Shown piece by piece: positions 1 through 4,476 of a DNA stretch of 5,129 nucleotides. Origin of the DNA: an uncultured Clostridia bacterium (GTDB lineage Bacteria; Bacillota; Clostridia; Oscillospirales; Oscillospiraceae); assembly GCA_946187475.1 (NCBI GenBank), contig CAMHRJ010000176.1, positions 1 through 5,129 on the forward strand, given 5' to 3'. Made by a program: the position numbers and the translations under genes. The first letter of the stretch is position 1. Each line of letters begins with the position of its first letter. The notes beneath the pieces were generated by a model that saw only the letters and a program-made list of their open reading frames with translations, was not told the DNA's origin and searched no databases.

Positions 1-15
1 GCCGCCGGGGGATGC

Positions 16-53
16 GGATTGCCACACCGTCGTGCGCGACGGTTCGCAATGAC
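16..53. repeat. Small imperfect palindrome, probable dispersed repeat (GGATTGCC...GCAATGACA)
   Basis: The segment folds as an interrupted hairpin. ATTGC (18-22) pairs with GCAAT (46-50), ACCGTCG (26-32) pairs with CGACGGT (37-43), the loop is TGCG, and CAC faces TC as an internal loop. The end sequences GGATTGCCAC and CGCAATGACA resemble a dispersed intergenic repeat type that I recall from several bacterial groups including Clostridia; that family link is from memory and was not searched. It lies downstream of the minus-strand SPOCS gene. A T-rich stretch follows on the plus strand (ATTCTCTTTT, 54-63), so it might also end a plus-strand transcript entering from outside the window. The first 11 bases (GCCGCCGGGGG) could be one arm of another palindrome cut by the window edge. 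Confidence 0.5.
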
Positions 54-80
54 ATTCTCTTTTGGTGCGGAGGAAGATTC

Positions 81-111
81 CACCGGGCGATTCGTGAATC
101 GCCCCTACAAA
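81..111 (-). repeat. REP-like palindromic element, copy 1 (31 nt identical to 3327-3357)
   Basis: On the minus strand it reads TTTGTAGGGGCGATTC, then a loop, then GAATCGCCCGGTG. The stem arms are GGGCGATTC (85-93) and GAATCGCCC (96-104). The same 31 bases recur exactly at 3327-3357 in the same orientation. A looser match runs on toward the gene (TCA-TTTCCCC-like, about 112-128). A GTAG tetranucleotide sits directly 5' of the hairpin on the minus strand (CTAC at 105-108), which is the layout known for REP elements processed by RAYT (TnpA_REP) transposases. It starts 18 nt beyond the stop of the SPOCS gene. No U-run follows the stem, so it is not a typical intrinsic terminator. Confidence 0.75.
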
Positions 112-129
112 CATCAATTTCCCCTTCCC

Positions 130-1560
130 TCACGTTCCCGCCTTCGGGACCACCAGGTACGTCCGCTCTGTGTCCTCCGGGTTCGCGGCGCGGATGGCCT
201 CCACGGTGGAGGCGTGGGACTTGGCGATCTCCCAGAGATCCGGCGCGTCCTCCCGGCGCAGGAGCGTCACCGACGGCATGGCCGCCGCGGCCTCGTTGGG
301 CGCATCGCCGGACAGGGCCGTGATCTGCGTCAGGGTCAGGGTCTCCCGGCGCTCCGTTTCCAGCGTCACCGGCAGGCGCAGCTGCAGACCCTCGGCCGTG
401 GGCGTGACGGAGAGCGTCCCCGCCGCAGCGGAACAGACGTCGCAGTCCTCCGGCACCTCATAGCGCAGCTCCTGCCGCAGGGTGGAAAACTGCCCGCTCT
501 CGTCCCGTCGGAGCAATGTTGCCTCCGCCGTCCCGGGCCCACGCAGCACGGCGTGGGTTACCATCACAGAGCGGTCGGCAGTGTCGCAGGTAAGCTCAGC
601 CTCGGCGGTGACGCGCAGCTGTTCCCGCGCTCCGGGCATGGGGAGGGTCAGGGTCTCGGTCTCCGGCTCCAGCAGGGTGCGGTTGCTGTAAGCGTCTGTC
701 AGCACCTCCGCCTCCGCGCTGCCCCTGCAGACCGCCTGGGCCGCAATGTGGGCCTCGATCTCGAGAGCCTGTTCCTCCGGCAGCGGACGCAGGGTCACGG
801 AGGTCAGATGCGCCTGTACCCGGGCGGCGGTGATCTCCGTTGGGGACAGGGTATCGATCAGCTGGGAAAATGGGATCTCCAGGGTCTCTGTGACCGGCTC
901 CGGGGCGCAATAGAGGGCGCAGACCCGCACCCTGCCCTGGAGAATCAGCTTCTCGCCTATGCACTGCACCTCGTCCACACAGACCTCGCACCGCCGGGCC
1001 AGCATCCGTTCCGGCACGCCGGCCATGGGCGCGGTGCCATAGGCGGTGAACACCTGTTCCTCCACCGCCGTCACCGGCTGGAAGCAGACCCGGGTCCGGC
1101 GCTGGCAGACTTCCTCCCCTTCCGCCGACTCCGTCAGCGTCAGGGGCTCCGGCCGGTAGGCCGTGAGGGCCGCGCGGACCCGGGCGGTCAGCCGGGCCTT
1201 CCGGGTGTTCATGAGCTGGGGCGTCAGCTCCGTCACGGACAGCTCCAGAAACGGCCGCTGCCCCGGCTCCAGTCCCGCGTCCCGCAAACGCAGCAGCACC
1301 GGAATCTGCACCGGGAAGCTCTGGAGCCCGCCGGCGTCATCCTGATAGAGCAAGTCACAGCGGAGCTCGCCCTCCAGCTCGGCACCGCCGGCCTCCAAAT
1401 CCAGCCGCCAGAGGCTGAACTCGCCCCAGGCGTCCAGCAGACGCTCCGCATCCGGCAGCGTGTCCGGCACCACGGCGTCGGCAGAGAACCGCTCCTCCGA
1501 TGTATGCATCGCGGCGGCGGCAAAGCAGCCCACCTCCCGCGTCAGCAGCTGATAATCCAT
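130..1560 (-). CDS. SPOCS (DUF3794) and LysM domain protein, SipL-like spore coat/cortex morphogenesis protein
   Basis: 476 residues from the chosen start. The protein is built of beta-rich SPOCS/DUF3794-type segments: roughly 28-120 (VPDTLPDAERLLDAWGEF onward), 165-265 (YGTAPMAGVPERMLARR onward) and 290-415 (ELRYEVPEDCDV onward). A C-terminal LysM-like domain covers about 430-476 (DLWEIAKSHASTVEAIRAAN ... YLVVPK). This domain order is that of SipL of Clostridioides difficile, whose LysM domain binds the coat ATPase SpoIVA. By homology it is expected in the mother cell at the forespore surface. There is no signal peptide or membrane segment. The start is MDYQLL because AAAGGAGG lies 6 nt upstream; a longer reading to 1581 would place the ribosome binding site inside the gene. 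Next to the C-terminus is REP-like copy 1; no clear intrinsic terminator is visible. The gene is divergent from citrate synthase. The SPOCS-LysM class is well supported, the exact SipL role is inferred, and a paralogous SPOCS protein is possible. Confidence 0.85.
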   Translation of the reverse strand: MDYQLLTREVGCFAAAAMHTSEERFSADAVVPDTLPDAERLLDAWGEFSLWRLDLEAGGAELEGELRCDLLYQDDAGGLQSFPVQIPVLLRLRDAGLEPGQRPFLELSVTELTPQLMNTRKARLTARVRAALTAYRPEPLTLTESAEGEEVCQRRTRVCFQPVTAVEEQVFTAYGTAPMAGVPERMLARRCEVCVDEVQCIGEKLILQGRVRVCALYCAPEPVTETLEIPFSQLIDTLSPTEITAARVQAHLTSVTLRPLPEEQALEIEAHIAAQAVCRGSAEAEVLTDAYSNRTLLEPETETLTLPMPGAREQLRVTAEAELTCDTADRSVMVTHAVLRGPGTAEATLLRRDESGQFSTLRQELRYEVPEDCDVCSAAAGTLSVTPTAEGLQLRLPVTLETERRETLTLTQITALSGDAPNEAAAAMPSVTLLRREDAPDLWEIAKSHASTVEAIRAANPEDTERTYLVVPKAGT

Positions 1561-1566
1561 ACGCAT

Positions 1567-1574
1567 CCTCCTTT
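1567..1574 (-). promoter_or_regulatory. Ribosome binding site deciding the SPOCS gene start
   Basis: The minus strand reads AAAGGAGG followed by ATGCGT and then ATG at 1560-1558. The 6-nt spacing favours this ATG. The in-frame ATG at 1566 directly abuts the site and the one at 1581 is upstream of it, so both are unlikely starts. Confidence 0.85.
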
Positions 1575-1620
1575 GCGGCATTCAGGCTGATAACAGCCTA
1601 TGCAGCCCGCCGGAGGAATA

Positions 1621-1633
1621 GACACGGCGTGTC
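1621..1633. promoter_or_regulatory. Short perfect palindrome GACAC-GGC-GTGTC, possible operator
   Basis: Two 5-bp arms surround a 3-nt centre in the intergenic region between the divergent SPOCS and citrate synthase genes, about 60 nt from the SPOCS start and about 60 nt upstream of the citrate synthase -35 box. It could bind a dimeric regulator or form a small hairpin in the SPOCS leader. No known regulator motif is recognised, and a 10-bp palindrome can arise by chance. Confidence 0.25.
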
Positions 1634-1658
1634 ATATTAACAGAATTGGACAATGAAT

Positions 1659-1691
1659 TTGCAAAAATTAATTTATAATTATGCAAAATTA
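1659..1691 (+). repeat. Pair of TGCAAAA(A)TTA direct repeats upstream of the citrate synthase promoter
   Basis: TTGCAAAAATTA (1659-1670) and ATGCAAAATTA (1681-1691) are direct repeats 22 bp apart, about two helical turns, ending 3 nt before the -35 box. A third partial copy, TTGCAAAAT, lies at 1754-1762 in the leader. Placement just upstream of a promoter fits binding sites for a regulator or an UP-like AT-rich element. The stretch is very AT-rich, so chance similarity is a real alternative. Confidence 0.3.
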
Positions 1692-1693
1692 CG

Positions 1694-1722
1694 TTGATTT
1701 TTTGCGATTATTCCTCTATAAT
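1694..1722 (+). promoter_or_regulatory. Sigma-A promoter of citrate synthase
   Basis: The -35 box TTGATT (1694-1699) and the -10 box TATAAT (1717-1722) are separated by 17 nt, a perfect -10 and 4 of 6 at the -35. Transcription would start near 1729, leaving a leader of about 55 nt before the ATG. AT-rich DNA with direct repeats lies immediately upstream and could add regulation or activation. Confidence 0.8.
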
Positions 1723-1769
1723 CGGTCTTACATGAAAGTTTTAATTTTAAAAATTGCAAAATCAACTGC

Positions 1770-1775
1770 AAGGAG
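1770..1775 (+). promoter_or_regulatory. Ribosome binding site of citrate synthase
   Basis: AAGGAG ends 9 nt before the ATG at 1785. It supports this start; no other good in-frame start has such a site. Confidence 0.75.
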
Positions 1776-1784
1776 TGCTTTCGC

Positions 1785-3143
1785 ATGACCACATTTCAAC
1801 AGATGCACACCCAGGACATCCACGCCCTGTACGCGGAGCTGGCAGCCCAGTATGTGATTCCGGACAACTGCCGCAATGACCCCAACATCAAGCACGGCCT
1901 GCGCAACGCCGACGGCACCGGCGTGCTGGCCGGCGTCAGCAACATCGGCAGCGTCCAGGGTTATTATATGGAGGACGGCGTCCGCGTGGCCATGCCCGGC
2001 AAGCTCTACTACCGGGGCATCAGCGTGGAGGACATCATCGACGCCCACCAGAAGGCCGGCACCTTCGGCTATGAGGAAGTGGCCTACCTGCTGCTGATCG
2101 GCCATCTGCCCACCCAGGAGCAGCTGGAGAAATTCAATCTCCTGCTGGACGAGGCCCGGGTGCTGCCCGAGCGCTTCAACGAGGACAACATCCTCCGCAA
2201 TCCCAGCGAGAACATCATGAACCAGCTCAGCCGCTGCGTGCTGGACCTCTATTCCTACGACTCCAACCCCGACGACACCAGTCTGGAGAATCTGACCCGG
2301 CAGTCCATCGAGCTGATCGCCCGGTTCCCGCTGATCGCCGCAAACTCCTATCGGGCCAAGCGCCATGTCCATGACCACAAGAGTCTCTACATGCACAACC
2401 CGAAGCCGGGGCTTTCCATCGCGGAGAACTATCTGCGCATGCTGCGTAAGGACAAGAGCTACACCCACGAGGAAGCCCAGCTGCTGGATTTGATGATGAT
2501 TCTCCACGCGGAGCACTCCAGCAACAACTCCACCTTCGTCTGCCGCGCCATCAGCTCCTCCGGTACGGACACCTACAGTGCCATCGGCGGCGCCATCGGC
2601 TCTCTGAAGGGTCCTCTCCACGGCGGTGCCAACGCCAAGGTCATGCAGATGTTCAGTCTTCTGCGCGACGAGCTGGGCGACACGCCCTCGGATGCGGCTC
2701 TGAGCGATTATCTGGACCGCACTCTGGACGGCAGCGCCGGTGACGGCTCCGGCAAGATCTACGGCCTCGGCCACGCGGTCTACACCATGTCCGATCCCCG
2801 CGCCGTGGTCATCAAGAACTACGCCTCCGCCCTGGCGGAGGACAAGGGCCGCCTCCACGAGCTGGAGCTCATGGAACGCATCGAGCGCATGGGCATCGAG
2901 AAGATTCAGGCCCGGCGGAAGCAGCCCATCGCCATGTGCGCCAACGTGGATATGTATTCCGGCCTGATCTATGACATGCTGGGCATCCCGGCGGATATGT
3001 TCACGCCGCTGTTCGCCAGCGCCCGCATCGCCGGCTGGTGCGCCCACCGCATGGAGGAGGTCGCCACGGGCGTGCGCATCATGCGTCCGGCCTACCGCGC
3101 CGCAAAAATCCGCAATCCCTACATCCCCATGGAGCAAAGATAA
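1785..3143 (+). CDS. gltA: Citrate synthase (citrate/2-methylcitrate synthase family)
   Basis: 452 residues, complete. It condenses oxaloacetate with acetyl-CoA to citrate in the cytoplasm, the entry to the TCA cycle; in anaerobic Clostridia this usually feeds 2-oxoglutarate and glutamate synthesis. All catalytic residues are visible: His244 in the LHAEHSSNNSTF block, His279 in GPLHGGAN, and Asp389 in NVDMYSG, matching His264, His305 and Asp362 of the E. coli enzyme. The substrate-binding GLGHAVY (327-333) and DPR (337-339) blocks and the C-terminal FASARIAGWCAHRMEE (410-425) are intact. The N-terminal small helical region includes YYRGISVEDI (75-84), the family's usual RGI block. The length of about 450 is typical of the clostridial long form. 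The gene has its own sigma-A promoter and ribosome binding site and no TCA neighbours. A 2-methylcitrate activity cannot be excluded from sequence alone, but no prp genes are nearby. The symbol citZ is used for the Bacillus equivalent. Confidence 0.96.
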   Translation: MTTFQQMHTQDIHALYAELAAQYVIPDNCRNDPNIKHGLRNADGTGVLAGVSNIGSVQGYYMEDGVRVAMPGKLYYRGISVEDIIDAHQKAGTFGYEEVAYLLLIGHLPTQEQLEKFNLLLDEARVLPERFNEDNILRNPSENIMNQLSRCVLDLYSYDSNPDDTSLENLTRQSIELIARFPLIAANSYRAKRHVHDHKSLYMHNPKPGLSIAENYLRMLRKDKSYTHEEAQLLDLMMILHAEHSSNNSTFVCRAISSSGTDTYSAIGGAIGSLKGPLHGGANAKVMQMFSLLRDELGDTPSDAALSDYLDRTLDGSAGDGSGKIYGLGHAVYTMSDPRAVVIKNYASALAEDKGRLHELELMERIERMGIEKIQARRKQPIAMCANVDMYSGLIYDMLGIPADMFTPLFASARIAGWCAHRMEEVATGVRIMRPAYRAAKIRNPYIPMEQR

Positions 3144-3152
3144 ACAGAGAAA

Positions 3153-3184
3153 AACCCCGGCGGCACGATCGTGCCGCCGGGGTT
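3153..3184. terminator. Perfect 32-nt palindrome after citrate synthase, probable terminator
   Basis: AACCCCGGCGGCACGA is followed directly by its exact reverse complement, starting 9 nt after the citrate synthase stop. The hairpin is very GC-rich and positioned as a terminator. The plus strand has only a weak trailing tract (GGTTCCAATTT), whereas the minus strand continues GGGGTTTTT, so by textbook criteria it terminates better in the minus direction. Likely it ends citrate synthase mRNA and also blocks antisense entry. Confidence 0.75.
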
Positions 3185-3217
3185 CCAATTTGAATTCATC
3201 GCTCTGTTGGATAGAAC

Positions 3218-3244
3218 TTGTAGGGGAGGGGCTTGCCCCTCCCG
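3218..3244 (+). repeat. REP-like palindromic element, member A of an inverted pair
   Basis: TTGTAGGGG leads into a stem of GGGAGGGGC (3224-3232) and GCCCCTCCC (3235-3243), ending CCCG. GTAG at 3220-3223 sits at the foot of the hairpin. It shares the TGTAGGGG-stem-CCCG layout with three other elements in the window, though the stem sequence differs from the 31-nt repeat. Confidence 0.7.
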
Positions 3245-3270
3245 TGTAAAGTGGAGTGAGCTGTAACATT

Positions 3271-3296
3271 CGGGCGGGGCAAGCCCCGCCCCTACA
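3271..3296 (-). repeat. REP-like palindromic element, member B of an inverted pair
   Basis: On the minus strand it reads TGTAGGGGCGGGGC, a TT centre, then GCCCCGCCCG. It is an inverted copy of the element at 3218-3244 with one stem base pair changed on both sides (A:T there, C:G here), so pairing is kept. The two elements point their GTAG heads outward and are separated by 26 nt, like the paired REPs called BIMEs in enterobacteria. Confidence 0.7.
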
Positions 3297-3326
3297 CGCA
3301 TTCATTTTGTGCAAAGCAGAATCCCA

Positions 3327-3357
3327 CACCGGGCGATTCGTGAATCGCCCCTACAAA
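3327..3357 (-). repeat. REP-like palindromic element, copy 2 (31 nt identical to 81-111)
   Basis: It is identical base for base with 81-111, with GTAG on the minus strand (CTAC at 3351-3354) and stem GGGCGATTC/GAATCGCCC. Similarity continues more loosely to about 3375 (TCACTTTCCCCCTCC). As with copy 1 it lies beyond the 3' end of a minus-strand gene and in the same orientation relative to that gene. Confidence 0.75.
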
Positions 3358-3382
3358 TGTCACTTTCCCCCTCCTGTCCCGC

Positions 3383-3414
3383 AAAAAGCGTGTGCATCGC
3401 TGCACACGCTTTTT
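3383..3414. terminator. Bidirectional intrinsic terminator
   Basis: AAAAAGCGTGTGCA (3383-3396) and TGCACACGCTTTTT (3401-3414) form a perfect 14-bp stem with loop TCGC. The A-run on one side and T-run on the other give a U-tract in both directions. It lies 12 nt beyond the stop codon of the minus-strand membrane protein gene and would terminate it. It would also stop any plus-strand read-through from citrate synthase. Confidence 0.9.
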
Positions 3415-3426
3415 ATATTCGTTCTC

Positions 3427-4188
3427 TTACCGGCTGACGCTGTCCGCCATGGCGAGAATATCCTCCCGGGTCATGGGGCGGAGGGCCTCCTCCGCTTCGT
3501 CCAGCTCCGGTTCGGCGTCCATGCGCTCCTGCATGCGCCGCTTGTGGGTACGCAGAGCGAAGGCCGTGGTCACGCCGCCCAGCACCAGGAAGGAGCCCAC
3601 CATCCGGACGATGGCAGCGATTTGGCCATAGCCTGTCCACACCAGGGGCAGCAGATGATCCGCCGCGCCCAAAAGCAGGCCGCCCAGGATGATGATCAAA
3701 ATGCTCCGGCGGTTCAGAATCTTCTTCCAGGGCATGTCCGGGAAGATGGCCTTGGCCGTGAAGGCGAAGGCACCCACCAGGGCCGCGATCAGCAGCACCC
3801 AGCTCAGCGCGCTGCTGAGCAGCGGCGAAAGCACCGCCGACCACAGCGCCGTGGCCGCCGCGGTGATGCCGTAGCCCGCCGCCCAGAAGGGCAGCACAAA
3901 CACCAGACGCACGCCGATGGGGAGCGCCAGAATCCATTCCCTCATCCGGGCGCGAAGGCCGGGCGCCGCGGTTTCGCTCTCTTCGGTTTCCGTCTCGTCG
4001 GGATTGGTTCCGTCGTCCCCGCTGCCGCCGTCGTCCAGGGTCTCCACGATGGGCGTGGCCACATCGTTCTGCAGCAGGTCGGCAGGGTCCGTAAACAGGG
4101 TGCCGGTCACCACGCTGGCCGAAGCCGCCACCGCCACCGCGGCAGCCGCCGCGCGCTTGCGCGTGCTTTTTTCTTTTTCATCCGCCAT
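3427..4188 (-). CDS. Hypothetical multi-pass membrane protein
   Basis: 253 residues; I do not recognise the family. A short charged N-terminus (MADEKEKSTRKR) precedes an Ala/Val-rich hydrophobic stretch (about 13-32) that could be a signal anchor. A very acidic, Gly/Asp/Glu/Thr-rich linker follows (about 50-73). Then come about four hydrophobic segments near 90-120, 124-147, 161-178 and 188-212, and a charged C-terminal tail (213-253) ending in an acidic helix-like stretch. A basic patch (PWKKILNRR, 153-161) sits between two hydrophobic segments and the tail begins RTHKRRMQER, both consistent with cytoplasmic loops. No catalytic motif is visible. The start is well set by GGAGGTGA 4 nt upstream of the ATG, a sigma-A promoter at 4238-4267 precedes it and a strong terminator follows, so this is a monocistronic unit. 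It is divergent from rny, which does not by itself imply a shared function. Confidence 0.8.
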   Translation of the reverse strand: MADEKEKSTRKRAAAAAVAVAASASVVTGTLFTDPADLLQNDVATPIVETLDDGGSGDDGTNPDETETEESETAAPGLRARMREWILALPIGVRLVFVLPFWAAGYGITAAATALWSAVLSPLLSSALSWVLLIAALVGAFAFTAKAIFPDMPWKKILNRRSILIIILGGLLLGAADHLLPLVWTGYGQIAAIVRMVGSFLVLGGVTTAFALRTHKRRMQERMDAEPELDEAEEALRPMTREDILAMADSVSR

Positions 4189-4192
4189 GGGC

Positions 4193-4200
4193 TCACCTCC
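4193..4200 (-). promoter_or_regulatory. Ribosome binding site of the membrane protein gene
   Basis: The minus strand reads GGAGGTGA, then GCCC, then ATG (4188-4186). The strong Shine-Dalgarno core GGAGG lies 7 nt from the start codon and fixes the start. Confidence 0.8.
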
Positions 4201-4237
4201 GCATGCAGCCGGGTTTTTGTCTGTATGGTATGACGCT

Positions 4238-4267
4238 ATTATACTACGTTCTGTTCCGCTTTTGCAA
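4238..4267 (-). promoter_or_regulatory. Sigma-A promoter of the membrane protein gene
   Basis: On the minus strand, TTGCAA (4267-4262) and TATAAT (4243-4238) are separated by 18 nt. Transcription would start near 4231, giving a leader of about 40 nt. The -10 box is perfect and the -35 box matches 4 of 6. Confidence 0.7.
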
Positions 4268-4317
4268 CTGCAGCGGGGATTTTTGGTCCTTCTGTCGGAA
4301 AACTTGACGGAAATTAC

Positions 4318-4346
4318 TTGACATCATTTTTAAATCCAGTTAGAAT
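4318..4346 (+). promoter_or_regulatory. Sigma-A promoter of rny
   Basis: TTGACA (4318-4323) and TAGAAT (4341-4346) are separated by 17 nt: a perfect -35, 5 of 6 at the -10, and ideal spacing. Transcription would start near 4353, about 125 nt before the rny ATG. It is divergent from the promoter at 4238-4267. Confidence 0.85.
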
Positions 4347-4364
4347 AAACTGATTGATATTTTA

Positions 4365-4428
4365 ACGGTATGTGGAGATGCCGTCTAAATATTAGATTCT
4401 TTTCCAACGGGTTCGCTTGATGGCCCGT
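4365..4428 (+). promoter_or_regulatory. Structured 5' leader of rny
   Basis: The leader contains two possible hairpins. ACGGTAT (4365-4371) pairs with ATGCCGT (4378-4384) with one G-U pair and a 6-nt loop. ACGGG (4407-4411) pairs with CCCGT (4424-4428) with a 12-nt loop and is followed by GTTTTA. The second resembles a weak attenuator. No known riboswitch class is recognised. The leader could be a target for autoregulation of RNase Y mRNA, but that is speculation. Confidence 0.3.
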
Positions 4429-4454
4429 GTTTTACGAAACGGAATGAACATTTG

Positions 4455-4466
4455 AAAGGGAGGTAA
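4455..4466 (+). promoter_or_regulatory. Ribosome binding site of rny, unusually far from the start
   Basis: AAAGGGAGGTAA is a strong Shine-Dalgarno match, but its GGAGG core ends 13 nt before the ATG at 4477. No ATG, GTG or TTG in frame lies closer, so this start is kept and the long spacing stands as an oddity. Confidence 0.65.
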
Positions 4467-4476
4467 CAGACAGAAC

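Noticed and set aside
19..1590. 523-residue plus-strand open frame across the SPOCS gene
   Set aside because: It is antisense to a gene with a strong ribosome binding site and recognisable SPOCS and LysM segments. Its N-terminus comes from repeat DNA, its composition is Arg/Gly/Leu/Gln-rich as typical of a GC-rich shadow frame, and no domain is visible.
1634..1664. Minus-strand sigma-A promoter TTGCAA ... TAATAT for the SPOCS gene
   Set aside because: The spacer is 19 nt and the -10 box matches only 4 of 6. A sporulation sigma factor promoter would be expected instead, but no convincing sigma-E or sigma-K pair was found (only a CATAGGCTG at about 1592-1600 that partly matches a sigma-K -10 box).
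1646..1679. Second promoter TTGGAC ... TATAAT upstream of citrate synthase
   Set aside because: The spacer is 22 nt, too long for sigma-A; the TATAAT lies in general AT-rich DNA.
1728..3329. 533-residue minus-strand open frame across citrate synthase
   Set aside because: It is a shadow of the complete citrate synthase, rich in Val/Gly/Ala/His/Asp/Gln without any domain, and its start lies in the REP-like repeats.
3218..3357. CRISPR array
   Set aside because: The repeats are palindromic, irregularly spaced, of mixed orientation and differ in stem sequence; there are no uniform spacers and no cas genes.
3144..3426. Insertion sequence or MITE remnant
   Set aside because: No transposase fragment, no long terminal inverted repeats bounding the region and no visible target-site duplication. 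Separate REP-like units plus terminators explain the structure better.
3256..4233. 325-residue plus-strand open frame across the membrane protein gene
   Set aside because: It starts inside REP-like DNA, reads through a strong terminator, and is Arg/His/Gln-rich antisense to a gene with its own promoter and ribosome binding site.
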